This document shows positions 1 through 12,449 of a stretch of 64,000 bases of DNA, one piece after another. How positions within the stretch are numbered: position 1 is the stretch's first letter; the number at the start of each line of letters is the position of its first letter. This DNA comes from Azolla caroliniana (Eukaryota; Polypodiophyta). The stretch spans positions 22,692,001-22,756,000 of the forward strand of contig JBHGNT010000006.1 in NCBI GenBank assembly GCA_043228905.1, in the 5' to 3' direction. The notes under the pieces were generated by a model that had not been told where the DNA came from, ran no database searches, and saw only the letters and a list, made by a program, of their open reading frames with translations. A program made the position numbers and the translations under genes.

Positions 1-3000
1 GGAGGAACACAAGGTATGGCTAAACAATTTCTATAGATTATATTAGTGAGGAAAAGCATTAGTACGGTCAATTTGAGTACAATAACAAATCACTCTAGTC
101 ATTATTTTACTATTTACATGGATGAAGGCTTTCTTTCAATTGTATACCTAAGTAACTAATTCAAACCTACACTATTTTGCATATTGCAAAACATATTAGC
201 ATAGTTTTCGCACAGAAAAAATAATGTTACAAAATTTAAATATAACAAAGAAAAGTCATATTTTATTATGAAGGAAATGAACTTAATTGGACGAAGTACC
301 AACATTCAACCTTCAATCACATAATGGGCGTTGGTTCACTCGCTTGATTGAGATAATACCATTGTGGTACTACAACTAAACCTAACAATCGTTGAACAAG
401 TAAGTTACTATAGTCGTATTACCGGGATACAAGTAAATTATCACTGTCGTATAATCGGGATAACTTTGTTGTAAAAGAGTTTGGTGGGATAGGTAGGGTT
501 GGGGATTATTGCAGGAGTTGTGGGGGGAAGAGCAACGTGAGTTTTGCTGGTTTTGGAGTTGTTCCTCCGTGTTGTAGATTCTAATTCCACTAGGGTTGTC
601 TTTGTGAATCTTAGTTGTGAACTTTGCTATGTTTTAGTTGCTAACTAATGTGAAGTAGTTTTTTTGGGGGAAAAGAAAAAAAACAATCTCCGAACATTGT
701 TGGAAGGTGATGTTGTTTGGAAGAGTTGAAAGAAAATTCTTCAAAACAAATGTTCTCAACTATTCGATTGTGATCTACAAAGTACCCTTGTGATGCAAAC
801 TAACTATTGGCAATGGTTCGGTTTGAATTGATCCAACCCACATCTATCTATCTATATATACAATTTTTTTTTTCCCAAGCCTTATTCTCACACTCACCTA
901 ATTTTAAAACCGAAACTGAACCATGAAACTACAGTTTTAGCAGTTTGAAATTTTTTTAATGGTTTGGTTTAACGGTTTCGTTGTTTGGTTTGGTTCAAGT
1001 TTCAAAAATTTTAAACGGTTGTTGATTGTTAATTTAAACTTTATAACACAAAAATTGCAATTTTATTTGCATTTTTTTTCCTAAACAAAAAACTCCTTAC
1101 ATTAGTTATAAAAGTTTACAGACGTGAATGTTATAGACATACCACAAAAGGGGCGTGATAGTTCCATCTTATGTGGAGGCCCATTTATTAAAGAAAGGGA
1201 GAGGATGACCATTGCGGGATGACAAGTAAGCAATGTCTTTCGGCTCCTTTGGATCCGCCTATGATGTCATCGTATTGGTGCTTTAGTGTGGCTACAACTT
1301 CACTCCATATCTCTTGCAATAGCGGGCATATTCTAAATCATTTCCAAGGATTGTGTAATGGCCTAGCATATGCCCACGTTACTACAATCTTGAGGTAATA
1401 TGTGGTTTGCTATGACCTGCGATTACTTCTAATGTCTTTTGGATTTTTTGACGTACAAGAGATGAGCTTTTGGTCAAGTCACTTGGAAGATAAGCATGTT
1501 CAAAAGATCTTTTTTCTCAGTATTTTGTGATAACCATCAATGAAGAGTTCATACATTTGTCAAAGAAGTGGGCGATGAGGGGCGCAACCCCTCAATGGGG
1601 ATGGGAAGAAGGAGAGACTAAGAGGGAGAGAGAGAATAACAAATTGGAACTTCTTGACCAATGATTGATTTTTTTATGATACAATATCAAGCCCAAATCC
1701 CATGAGTTCATTTTACGGAGCCCTCCACGCATAAACACATTTGCACATACACCCCTCAAACGACAACGCCTTGTTGCGCTTGTGGGATACCTTCAATGTG
1801 GTGAATGAAACCACAGAATCTAGGTTATATAATTTGAATACAACTCATTTTGGCAATTTTGTGATAGAGTCTTGCATGTTTTATGCCATTGCATTAGAGC
1901 TTACCACATTTTCTTCACAATGTTTACTTATTAAGCTTACTTGCTCACATCTTGCCACTTTCTACAACTTCACACGTAGTCCTTGATCAAGGGATGAAGT
2001 CGCATTGAGTCCAATTGTGCTCCTCATTGCGATGACACTCCACCTCATTGTTTACCTCTTTATTGATACTCACTTTGAACACATTAGGTACATCTAGTTT
2101 TTTTCCATCCAAGAAATCCCATCTATCTAGTACGTGTATATACTTTGTACTAATCAAGTTGAACTTGTTGAAATTTGCCCACGTGATGGCCATCCAAGTT
2201 TGATGAAGAAGATACCAATATGTGATATTTAGTCATAATAAAGCACATAGAAATAAAGCCTTAAAACATAGATTGACGTGGAAAAGCAAAAAGGTTGGTT
2301 AACGATACAATGATAGATTGAACCACAACCTTTTCATGGACGTGGCAACTTTGTTAGCCTTACAAGTTTGATGGAATAACATATTAAAAAATTTGATCTT
2401 GATAGTATATCTGAATATGTAAAACTTTGATGAATCTAGTTATAATTTGAATTGGTGAGTTGGAAGGATCGTGGGTTCCAAAAAGGACATTCTTATCACC
2501 AATTATCTTCTATACAATTGAATCAAGAAGTTTGCTAAGCAATTAAATAAGTTTTTGACAACAATAATATTTTCATTGCAATGTGTAGAATGACCATTAA
2601 ATTTTGAGAAACTGTGTTACCTTTGTGATTATTCTATACTCATGACCTTTCTAGGCTTTTAATTGTTTCACGCACAACTTTGATCAAATCGTTATAAGGG
2701 TTCCATAGTTCAATAAGTGCAACCACAATATACATTATGCACGCAACAAGATTTTTTTGAGACTACAATACCGAGGATGTGTAGAGATGTTCTAGAGATG
2801 TAATAACTGATGAGTTCTCGTAATAGTAAGACATGAGATCTCACATATACTAGTTAGCAACCTACCGCTAAAATGCCATCATTTAGAATGTCAAGAGCAT
2901 GTTTCCCCCCACCATCGTTCCTTGTTACCACTTTAAACACTCCTTGGTGATAAGTATTGATGCTAGGTTGTGATTGGTTCACAAGTGATATTTGGAAGGG

Positions 3001-4796
3001 AGTTGATCCCCTTGAGAGCAATGAGGTGTGTGAGATTCTTTACAAAAAGAAAAAATTGTGCTTTTGTCTAACTTATTGAGACTAGTTATGCATGCCATTA
3101 GTTACAAGATAAATGCTAAAAGGTCCTAAACCTTATTAATACCTGAATGCCCTAAGTTTTTGTTATTTCCCCAAATGGCTTTTGTAAGCCACCAAGACAA
3201 AGCCATAATATGTACCAATTTAGCTATTATCTTGTTAATTTGCATCTTGGTTTGCTCTTTCAAGTATTGACAAAATACATTTGTGGAAATAAACAAACTT
3301 TAGGGGCACCTGAAGAGTTTCCTCCATCGTTCTATGTTATCATAATTAAAAGCCTTAAATATGTGTTTTGGAATAATTATCTTTCCATGATAATCGAGCC
3401 TACAAGTAAATATGCATTTCTAATTAACCTTTAATCTTGTATTTTTTTCCATAAGTTGGGTTTGACTTGCCATTTACAATAGTACAGTAACTACTTTTTC
3501 AATTTTATAGAATTGCATGTGTGCTTTTGTAAATTTTCCTATATATTTCTTTATAAATCCCACTACTTCTTTTGTAGGGTCATCTTATCTTGTGATGAAT
3601 CAATGAACCCACATCCAAATTGATTAGGACTACAAATGATGACTTTAAAGTAAACGTATCTATCTTGATTGATAAATTGCAATGACAACGAGTATGACAC
3701 TTTATTCAATCTATGCATGAATTGATGGTCTGAATGAGGAAGCAAACAAAGGATTTCCTTGGATCTCTTATGATTCCCTTAAGCTATTACAATACTTGAT
3801 TTCATGAAGTGGAAATGATGATGTAACTACTTGGTTGTATGGGATGTTTCTTGTTGCCTTATACAATGTGACAAAACAATGCGGTATTTGTCTACTAAAT
3901 ATGGTCAAGGATTAACCAATGTGTTTCTTGTTTAAGGTATTCATTTACGAACGATTCTATCCTTCCCTAAAGTATTGCATGTTATTCTTGAATTCCCTTT
4001 AATGTGATACTCTTGTGACCGTTATGCTAGTTTAAAATTAAACCTATATGGTTCGTAATTAAGGCATTATTTAGATGTGATATGATTATATCCCTAAACT
4101 AAAACAAAGCATTTATTATACTAGTTGTTTTCACTAATAAAATTATGGTGTGTTTCTTATGCTAGAGGACTAACCAATGTATTGCAAGTTTAACTCCTTA
4201 AAATTGATTTATTTGTTCATTTATGTTACTGGGTCGCCTTTTTTGCCTAAATCAAAGCATTTTGCTTATGTATGATATTATCCTTTAGCTCTCTCAATTG
4301 GAGAAGCTACTCATGAGCTAGAACAACGGGTGTTATGTAGGCAAACCTCGTCATTAACTCATGTTCCACGCCATGACATCCACTTATGTGGAGAAAGAAC
4401 AACATTTGATCCTTAGCCCCATCAAAATGAATTCCTTGAGGAGCACTTTCATGTTTTCAACAAAAAGCTATAAGCAAAACACATGACATGCATGTTAGCG
4501 ATAATAGTTTATTCGCCCCCCACAAGTTCGCTACATTTTTTTTTTCTGGCCTTGAACGTGTCCATTTACATCGATAATCACGTTTTGAGCTCTGGCAATG
4601 TATGTATTATAGAGGTGCAACATACATTAGTCAGTTATGGTAAAGTGGGTTCATTTTTCGGGAGGCCGAAGAAGTTGGTGAAGAAGGATTCACACTGAGA
4701 TAGCTCTCGATGGTTCCATAGTGGAGATGGAAGTAAAGAGGAGCCAAGTAATGTTCTTAAAAAGAAGAATTAAGTGTGCAAGCACAAAGCCCAAAA
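1..4796. other. AT-rich intergenic flank, no gene recognised
   Basis: Both strands hold only short, low-complexity reading frames without recognisable motifs. I see no retroelement coding remnant, tRNA-like fold or splice-able exon series. It is probably decayed intergenic DNA upstream of the WRKY gene. A very degraded transposon could be missed by eye. Confidence 0.5.
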
Positions 4797-4924
4797 GGTC
4801 AAAGTGGACAAAGTGTGTGCCTTGTGTGTATGTGCGAAACGACGTTGACTAAAAGAAACCACAGGATTAACCTGCTGCAGCCGGTAGATGAACCAGTCAA
4901 AACTTCTAACACGTGATCTTGACC
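4797..4924 (+). promoter_or_regulatory. Cluster of four W-box cores upstream of the WRKY gene
   Basis: Four TTGAC[C/T] cores lie within 128 bp: GGTCAA at 4797-4802 and AGTCAA at 4895-4900 (minus-strand W boxes), TTGACT at 4845-4850 and TTGACC at 4919-4924 (plus strand). The W box is the known binding site of WRKY proteins. The cluster is about 2.2 kb upstream of the WRKY start codon; another TTGACT lies close to the start at 6999-7004. Auto- or cross-regulation is an inference; chance occurrence is possible because the core is short. Confidence 0.35.
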
Positions 4925-5252
4925 GGTGGGGCCGGTAATTCGCCGCGCCGACATAGCCTTATGTGTCTATATGTATATAATTTTTTACTATTTACTATTT
5001 CCTTTTTTTTCTTTTAAACAATAAAAAGGAAGACTATGTTTTTTTTTCTTTTTTTTTTAACTTAAATTCGTTTTTTTTTGGGGCTATCATATTTTCTCGA
5101 GATATAATATGAAACCAATTTAAAAAAATGAAAAATAGAAAATAAAAAAATAAAGAATAAAGAATAAAGGAGAGAAATAAAAAAGGCTTTGAATTTGAGT
5201 TGAATGGTCGACGCGAGGCGTTCACACGAGCACCGTCTCCCAAACGCGTCTT

Positions 5253-5273
5253 CTTATTATTACTTATTATTTT

Positions 5274-5306
<33 letters not shown>

Positions 5307-5315
5307 TAATTTATT
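5253..5315. repeat. (TTA/TAA)n microsatellite, imperfect palindrome
   Basis: A run of TTATTATTA, then TAATAATAA, then TTATTATTA again can fold into an AT-only hairpin. No coding potential. Confidence 0.8.
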
Positions 5316-5664
5316 CCTTCCTTTTATGTATATGGTCCGAATTTACTTTTTTTTTCTTTGTTTTTTAAAAGCTCAATAATTACTCACATTTTAACTCTAT
5401 TACCATTATTTATTTAATTACTTATTCTATTTATTTTGTATGTGTGTGTGTCGTCTGTCATAAGGCAGTTCACACAGGCGCACTGCGTTTGCGTTTCGGT
5501 TTTTGCTTTTTTTTTTTCTTAACCTTAAACGTTTTCACACGGCTGCTGGCCACGCCGGCCACGTAGGACATGCCACGTCACGATTCTTTCTTGGGCCTAA
5601 AAATGCAAAAAAAAAAAACAAGAATAAAAAAATGAACCAGGAAATGGAAAAAAGGCGACAATTA

Positions 5665-5870
5665 CAATAAAAATAAAAATAAAAATGAGATTAACAATAA
5701 AAATGAGATTAACAATAAAAATGAGATTAACAATAAAAATAAAAATGAGATTAATAATAAAAATAAAAATAAAAATGAGATTAATAATAAAAATAAAAAT
5801 GAGAATAAAAATAAAAATAAAAATGAGATTAATAATAAAAATAAAAATAAAAATAAAAATGAGAATGATA
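5665..5870 (+). repeat. Higher-order AAAAAT / GAGATTAA minisatellite
   Basis: Blocks of AATAAAAATAAAA alternate with ATGAGATTAA in irregular units of about 16-40 bp over some 200 bp. The open frame read through it (alternating M, R, L, I, K) is a by-product of the repeat and not a gene. Confidence 0.85.
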
Positions 5871-7101
5871 ACAGATAGTAAAGGGAGGTAATTAATGTGT
5901 GTATGTTAATAATTAATAAATTTTTGGGGGGGTGGGCTAAGGTTAGAACTTTAGGATATATTTTTACTTACGCGCATAAATATGAATGTGATGATCCATT
6001 GATTATATCAGTCATTCTGTCATGCCCCCATCATCATCATCATTATCATTATCATTATCATTATCATCATCGCCTTCCTTGTTACTAATAACTATTGTTA
6101 GTAATAATAAAAGTAATATAGTAGCAGTAAGATTTGGCGTCACCCCCATCATCATCATCTTCATCTTCATCATTACCAATTGATTGATTTTCCTTCTTTT
6201 TTCATAACAATTGGATTTTTTAACTCATTTTACTCGGATTGTTTTTTTTTTTTTTTTTTTTTTGTTTCTCTTATTTCAATTAGTTTTTATTTATTTTATA
6301 AATCCAATCGTCTTCCATTCCTTCTTTCGCACGACGTTATCTTCCTCTTCAATTGTTAAATTATTATTATTTCGATTATAATTGAAGGAAGCGGCAAAAA
6401 ACAATTGCTTGGTCAAATTACCCCCCCCCCCCCTCCCTACCCCCCAACCAATTTACATCGAAATTTCAATTAAATATTTCCAATTCCATTTCATTTGACA
6501 ATTGAACTTTCAATTCAATTGAATCCCGTCCATTCATCCAAGTTTCACAATTCTCTGTCTCTGTCTCTGTCTCTCTCTCCCACTCAAGACTCTTAAGAGT
6601 TAAAAGAAATTTTCTGTCTCTGATCCTTCTTCATCCCTAATGTTATACACCACTGTCTACAATCGATTTTAATTGATCCTTTCTTCTTCTTCTTCTTCTT
6701 CTTCTTCATCATCACACTAATTTCTGCTTTACTATTATTATCCCACCTCTCCCCCCCCCCTGCCCCCCATATATTAATAATAATGCATGTAAAATTAACA
6801 CATTTCTACAATTAAATTTACAAATACTACAAACATACCTTTACAATAATCTTTAGATATATATACATATATATATATATCTCTGTATCTATTGGAACTA
6901 TAATTAATCCATAGATTCATACATATATATATATATATATCTGCACACACAGGCAGTCCGTGTTATTTAAGATTTGGAGGCTAAATTGTTAGCCCCATTG
7001 ACTGAGTGATTGATTAATCGATTCATCAAATCCAGAGTTGATCCCTTAAGAGTTTTGATCAAGCCAGGATTGTTGAAGGGGTTTACTATAATTTTTTGGC
7101 T
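5871..7101 (+). promoter_or_regulatory. Proximal 5' flank / probable leader of the WRKY gene
   Basis: The stretch holds a CAT/CATT microsatellite (6031-6070), a T tract (6241-6263), a C tract (6421-6433), CT-rich tracts (6555-6590 and 6681-6706) typical of plant 5' leaders, and TATATA runs at 6858-6880 and 6924-6940. A W-box core TTGACT sits at 6999. The transcription start cannot be fixed from sequence alone. Confidence 0.35.
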
Positions 7102-8363
7102 ATGGCGAGTGGTGGTGGCGGCGGCGGCAACAGAACAGGGCAAATCAATTCACAGAAAGATTTAGCAGAAGAAGAAGAAGAAGAAGAAGAGGAGGAAGAA
7201 GAAGAAGAAGAAGAGGAGGAGGAGGAGGAGGAAGAAGAAGGGAAAATAATTTGGACTACTACTACTACTGCAGGCGCATCATCTTTTAATCATCCAATCC
7301 CAAACCCTAATTTCAATGCAAACCCTAGTTTCAGCACAAACCCTAACTTTACTCCAAGGCCTACTACTTTTAATCCCCACCCGGACTCTAATCCAGTGGC
7401 TAATCCGAACCCCAACCCTAATTTCAATCCAAACCCTACTAGTTCTAACCCTAACCCTAACCCTAACCCTAACCCTAACCCTAACCCTTACGATATGATG
7501 GCTATAAACCAACAATCTCCATGGCCCAGCAGCTCATTATACAATTATAGCAGCAATAGCAACATGAATAATCCGCTGTCATGGCCCACTAGTGCTTTTC
7601 TGTCGAATCAAGACCTTAATCCCATCAGTTTTACTCAATCCTTACAAGAGGGCCTGGCCAACATAGAATCAGCTAACCATCCACAGCATCTAACTGATAA
7701 TTACACTAATTACAGCCTAATGATGGGCAACATGATGATGAATCCTGACCTGATTAGCATGCCATCATCATCGTCCTCATCGCATCATAATTTTATAAAG
7801 CAGGAGACTGACGATCAGGATGTAATGAGGCGCCCTAATTATCCCAACCCTAACTTTAGTAATCCTCCCAACCCTAGTAATTACAGTGATCTTATGATCA
7901 CGAATCCATCCACGACGGCTAGGTTTGAGGATGATCCTTACAATATTTATGGAGGAAATAGGTATTTTGAGCCCCTAATTAGGGGTGGGGAGGCCATCTC
8001 TCAATCCATGTCTTCTTCATCAGCCAGTGATCAATTGCTGTATGGAGGCCAAGAATTCAACTCTGTGGAATTAGCAGGCGACTCCATAGATCAGATTCAA
8101 TCAAGGGCCACAAATGCAGTGATGATGATGGGGCCTACTAATAGCAGCACTGTATCAGAGAAAGCAACTGTTGCCATGGCAGCAGCAGGAAGAGGAAGAG
8201 GAGGAGGAGGAGGAGGAGGAGGAGGAGGAGGAGAATCATCAGCTATGAATCAATTGGGTGCACTTGCAGGAGATTCTTCTGAACCATTGGGCGAGATTGA
8301 TCCCTCAGATTCATTGATTCTGTCAGATCAGAAAGATGCTTCACCGGATTCAGCCAAAAAAAA
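7102..8363 (+). CDS. WRKY transcription factor (group IIc), exon 1
   Basis: First exon of a predicted 701-residue nuclear DNA-binding regulator; the CDS joins 7102..8363, 12297..12449 and 15442..16132. The first ATG is at 7102; a TTG two codons earlier should not be used in a plant. Exon 1 encodes residues 1-420 plus two bases of codon 421 and ends at a GTAAG donor. It is a low-complexity N-terminal region: Gly run (4-9), 24 consecutive Glu (23-46), Asn-Pro-rich stretch with seven perfect NP units (116-129), Ser/Asn-rich middle, Gly run near residue 375, and a Lys-rich end. The acidic and Asn/Ser-rich parts could be activation regions (inference). Exon 2 carries the diagnostic WRKY motif. The protein is about twice the length of typical angiosperm group IIc members because of these expansions. 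Confidence 0.88.
7168..7239 (+). repeat. GAA/GAG trinucleotide repeat encoding 24 Glu
   Basis: Twenty-four consecutive GAA or GAG codons inside WRKY exon 1 give an uninterrupted poly-glutamate tract. The codon mixture suggests an older, partly interrupted microsatellite. Its length is likely polymorphic. Confidence 0.9.
7447..7488 (+). repeat. In-frame (AACCCT)7 hexamer encoding (Asn-Pro)7
   Basis: Seven exact hexamers equal (CCCTAA)n in another register, the complement of TTAGGG. The frame is kept, giving NP dipeptides at residues 116-129. Degenerate NP codons lie on both sides and again in exon 3 (about 15837-15866), so protein-level NP repetition extends beyond the perfect DNA repeat. Confidence 0.9.
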
Positions 8364-11300
8364 GTAAGATTTTTAAATTTCTTTTTTGTTTCCCCCATCT
8401 GAATCATTTGATCTTTTCTCAGTCATTTAGAATCTAATCTACGTTTTAGTTCTGAGAAATCTACATATTTTTTACTAAATCATAACATCAATTGGATTGG
8501 GTCATCCATATCTGCTTGATATTTTGGCCATTTCACATCAGCAAATTAATTTAGACCTTATTATCATTGTTAATAATCCACGGACTACTAATTGGAGGGA
8601 GAAATCTAATAGCTTTAGATCTTATAAATTCTCTGCCATACCGAATCTGATACAAATTAAGGAAATCTAGGTCAATATTTGTTGCCATTTCTCATCAATG
8701 CGGCCATTAATGGAGCGCAAACAAATTAAGATCTTATTATTGTTGGGACCATGATGATTAATGAGCCGCAAATGGGTAAAAAAACACAATCCGCTCAATG
8801 CTTTTTTATGCCAATTCCCACAAAACATATGATATATGAGAAATTGGAGGGGCTTTTATTTATTTATTATCTAATTCCCACAAAACATATGACATGAGAA
8901 ATTGCAGGTTTCATTTTGGATTTGTTGGTGGGTGTGTGTGGGAAATTGTGATTTAATAGGAGGGTTTGCTTTCCTGTGCTTTTTTGGTTCAAAATGGGAG
9001 GAAATATGAGGATTTTTTTTCCTTACTTCTTTGGGTTGTGTAAAAACCCTAAAGTTCCCTAAAGTCCCCTAAAGTCCCACCCAATGGGTCAAGAAGAACT
9101 ATATAGGAGAAGTTCTTTTAAAGTAACTTAATAGAAATCTATGTTGTCCATGGACATATGGAAACAAAAAACACCTCCTCTTTGTCCCATCTTTTGCCCC
9201 ATCACCACATGAAGAAGGCCTTCCTTCACATTGTCTCCCATGACACATTATTAGCTGTTTTTGGTGGGAGACATAGATAAATATAGATAGAGATTTATAG
9301 ATAGATATAGACAAGATAGATAGAGAATGAGAGAGAGATAGAGGAACAAAGAAAATGCCCACCCCCTAACTCTTGATCCATCAACACTACACTCTCTCTT
9401 CTGTCCTCCCGACCATTTTCCTAGGACATTTGCTTGTGCTGGGGACAAAATTAACAAAAGGAAGTCAAAGAAACCGCCGACCTCCCGATTCCCAATACAC
9501 ACACACACACACACCCGATTGATGAGAAACTCCCGAGTCATTCTTCCTTTTCTTTTTTCCCTTCCTTTTTTATGTTTTCCCACGGCATTGTCGTAGCAAA
9601 AGAGCCCACTTTCCTTCACGTTTTCCGGATATTCAATGTCAATTTCCCTCTGTCTTTGTCTTTGTCTCTATTTCTTTCTCACTAGTAGTAAAAACAAGTC
9701 TTTGGACCACCCAAGGGCCTATGCTAGTTTCATGGTTAAAAGCAATGTCTCCACAAGTTGGTTGCTTTGCCGATCCTCGCGCCGATGTTATTATTCATTT
9801 CGTCAAATTTATCATCCTTGTCGCTCACTCTCACACGTAAGTTCCAGATATTTTTTCCCCATCACATTGTTGGGAAAAGCCCACTTTCCCTCTCGTTGTC
9901 TCCCGATGCTATCTCCTCATGTCTTAAATATACTAATGGCACAACATGCTTTAGATATTCGTCCCCCCCTAAGTTTACGGGGATTAGGCCCAATTCCCTC
10001 GTGTTTCCCGTCATTAAAAAAACAAAATCTCCCTTGTTTCTGTGCCATCCTTTGTCGTTTACTTGTTATGTTATCAGAAAATATTATAGTCCTCGTTTTC
10101 TGACGTTTGTCCCCATGTAACATTTCCAAATAGAATTTCCTTCCTCATCTCTCCAACTCACAAAATGTTAAACACATTTGCCCATATGGGAAAGAGCCAA
10201 CTTTCCTCTTGATATATTTACCTACACTATACAAAATGTAGTAGAGGCTTTGTATATCTAGCTAGCTACAGAGGTTCTAAGAGGGGCATGGTTCTCTTCG
10301 ATACTCTCCTACATGTCTCAACTAGAAGATTTGTGCATTTTTTATGTAGGAATTATCCAATTAATTTGCAATCACATATATTTCCCTCCAAATGATCAAC
10401 AAATTTAGAAGATTTGTGCATTTTCCATGTAGGAATGATCCAACTAATTTGCAATCACATATATTTCCCTCCAAATGGTCAACAAATTTAGAAGATTTGT
10501 GCATTTTCCATGTAGGAATGATCCAACTAATTTGCAATCACATATATTTCCCTCCAAATGATCAACAAATTTAGAAGATTTGTGCATTTTCCATGTAGGA
10601 ATGATCCAACTAATTTGCAATCACATATATTTCCCTCCAAATGATCAACAAATTTAGAAGATTTGTGCATTTTTCATGTAGGAATGATCCAACTAATTTG
10701 CAATCACATATATTTCCCTCCAAACTATCAGAATTAAGTAGGTTCTATGTCCCTACAATGTTCGTAGTATACATTTTTATTTACCAAAATGTCGACACCT
10801 ACGAGCATGTGCTGTTTCCTTACAATCTTCATAGTACACACTTTTATTTCCTACAATGTTGACACTAGGGGTTCGTGTTATTTCCTTAGAGTATGGTCAC
10901 TATAAGCTCAAACTATGTCCCTACCATGTTCAAAGTTATAATGAGATTCTACTAGAGATGCTCGACAAGCTAGCTACATATCTATCTAGCGATGTGGTCT
11001 AGTTGTTTGACTACATTGAGATGGGAGAAGTTTTAAACATTTTCCGAATCAACGAATGGAATTGACGACTAGTAACTATAAGTTTGCTTGGTTGGATATC
11101 TTTCCTCTTCCTTGGCCTAAAGAAACTCATGACAACATTAGGTGCGAATACTCTACAAAGGTTAAGAACTTTCTATTCTACTCCTTTAGCCGCACCGCAA
11201 CCGGTCTCTTTAAAAGCGAATCCCCGCAAATATCGCCTCAACCGTAGTGTGGAAATGTCTCCGAAGAGTAGGCAGGGGTCCGTAAGTTGGGCATTTGGTC

Positions 11301-12296
11301 CATGTTAGTCAGTCACGTGGGGTCTACTCGACGAGCAATGGATCTATCATGCGAAAGAGATTAACCTCTCATGTCCATGGATTTCTATCGGAAATGGAGA
11401 CGGCCAATAAACACAAACCATGGGACGAAGATACAAGTCAATCCGCGAATCGCACGCCTAAGCTTAGATATGGAAAATGGAAAGAAAATTAGGCCATGGG
11501 TTTGTCATTAAGTATTAATCATTAGAAAAATGGGTTACATTAGCACATGCATGAATGAGACAGCTTGGTAAAAGAGAAGAGAAGAAAAGAGGAGACCAAT
11601 TTAAGTGCATTAACTAAAGGCATTTAAATGCAAACTCATCCATTTATGAGTTGGAAAACTTGGGGTAAAAAACGAAAAAAAAAATATTAATTACAAAAAC
11701 AAAAAGGAAACTAACTTCTAATTGAATTTTTAAAAAGAGAGAGAGGAGAGGTTTAATGATCAATTTATGATTGCGAACTGCACAATTAAATTGCTGGCAC
11801 TCAATAATATTATTTGATCGATCCAATTAATTACTGAACTGCAAACATTTTAAGGTTCTATTATACATTTAAAAAAACAAGGAAACTGGATTTCACTCAT
11901 TATTAATCTTGCATTGAAAAACATTAGTTATAAATTACTTTGATTTGTTTTAACTAACATTAGAATCAATTTGAAGAGAAAAAAGAAGCGAATCAGTTAA
12001 TAAGTTAGTTGAGGTCAATTAATTAAGGTTTAAAACATAAATGAAATGGAATTAAATTCTCAAATGAGCTATTTACTAATAATGAAGGGATGAAGTTTCA
12101 AAGAGCAAATGGAGGAACTAATTATGTGTTTTTTTTGGGAAGTAATAGAGTGTTAAAAAGAGTTAAGTAAATTTAAATGTTTTTTTAATTTAATTTTATA
12201 ACTTATTGTGTTATTCACATATCTAAGCAAAACATTTAACAAGAAGTCAAGACATTCATTCATTGATTCATATGTGTCTCATGTTTTCTCGACAAG
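8364..12296 (+). other. WRKY intron 1 (3.9 kb)
   Basis: Bounded by donor GTAAG after 8363 and a pyrimidine-rich acceptor ending in CAAG at 12296. The phase (2) matches on both sides, so the Lys codon AA|A is restored. It contains a CA microsatellite (9497-9514), an 83-bp minisatellite (10318-10724) and otherwise AT-rich sequence. Reading frames around 9.1-10.1 kb have no recognisable domains and follow low-complexity DNA. Confidence 0.75.
10318..10724 (+). repeat. 83-bp minisatellite, five copies, in WRKY intron 1
   Basis: Near-identical units recur with a constant 83-bp period; ATGRTCAAC marks successive units at 10392, 10475, 10558 and 10641, preceded by a more diverged copy. The units are fully tandem without unique spacers, so this is a minisatellite and not a CRISPR array. 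Confidence 0.95.
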
Positions 12297-12449
12297 ATCG
12301 ATAGCGGCCAAGCCGAGGAAGAAAGGGCAAAAGCGCAACCGAGAGCCGAGAGTCGCCCTTGTCACGAAAAGCGAGGTCGAGCATCTAGAAGATGGATTCC
12401 GATGGCGGAAATACGGACAGAAGGCAGTAAAAAATAGCCCTTATCCCAG
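12297..12449 (+). CDS. WRKY transcription factor, exon 2 (WRKYGQK half of the domain)
   Basis: The exon encodes residues 422-471 plus parts of two split codons. A basic stretch (KPRKKGQKR, a probable nuclear localisation signal) is followed by [19 protein letters not shown] and the invariant WRKYGQK at residues 457-463 (12403-12423). The acceptor after CAAG at 12296 is the only nearby AG that keeps phase with exon 1. The donor splits the Arg codon of SPYPR as AG|G, the conserved intron position of WRKY domains. The pre-WRKY motif and VKNSPYPR place it in group IIc, near the Arabidopsis WRKY8/28/48/57/71 type; this comparison is from memory. Confidence 0.92.

Noticed and set aside
5685-6088. 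Two small ORFs (Met/Arg/Ile/Lys repeat; His/Tyr-rich tail)
   Set aside because: Products of AAAAAT and CAT microsatellites, with no coding signature.
7447-7488. A telomere or interstitial telomeric site
   Set aside because: Only 42 bp, of the TTAGGG and not the usual plant type, and in frame within a coding NP-repeat region.
9251-10120. Several 70-155-codon frames on both strands inside WRKY intron 1
   Set aside because: They follow CA/CT-rich low-complexity sequence, lack domains and lie within an intron whose splice phases fit.
10318-10724. CRISPR-like regular repeats
   Set aside because: Units are directly tandem without unique spacers, in plant intronic DNA.
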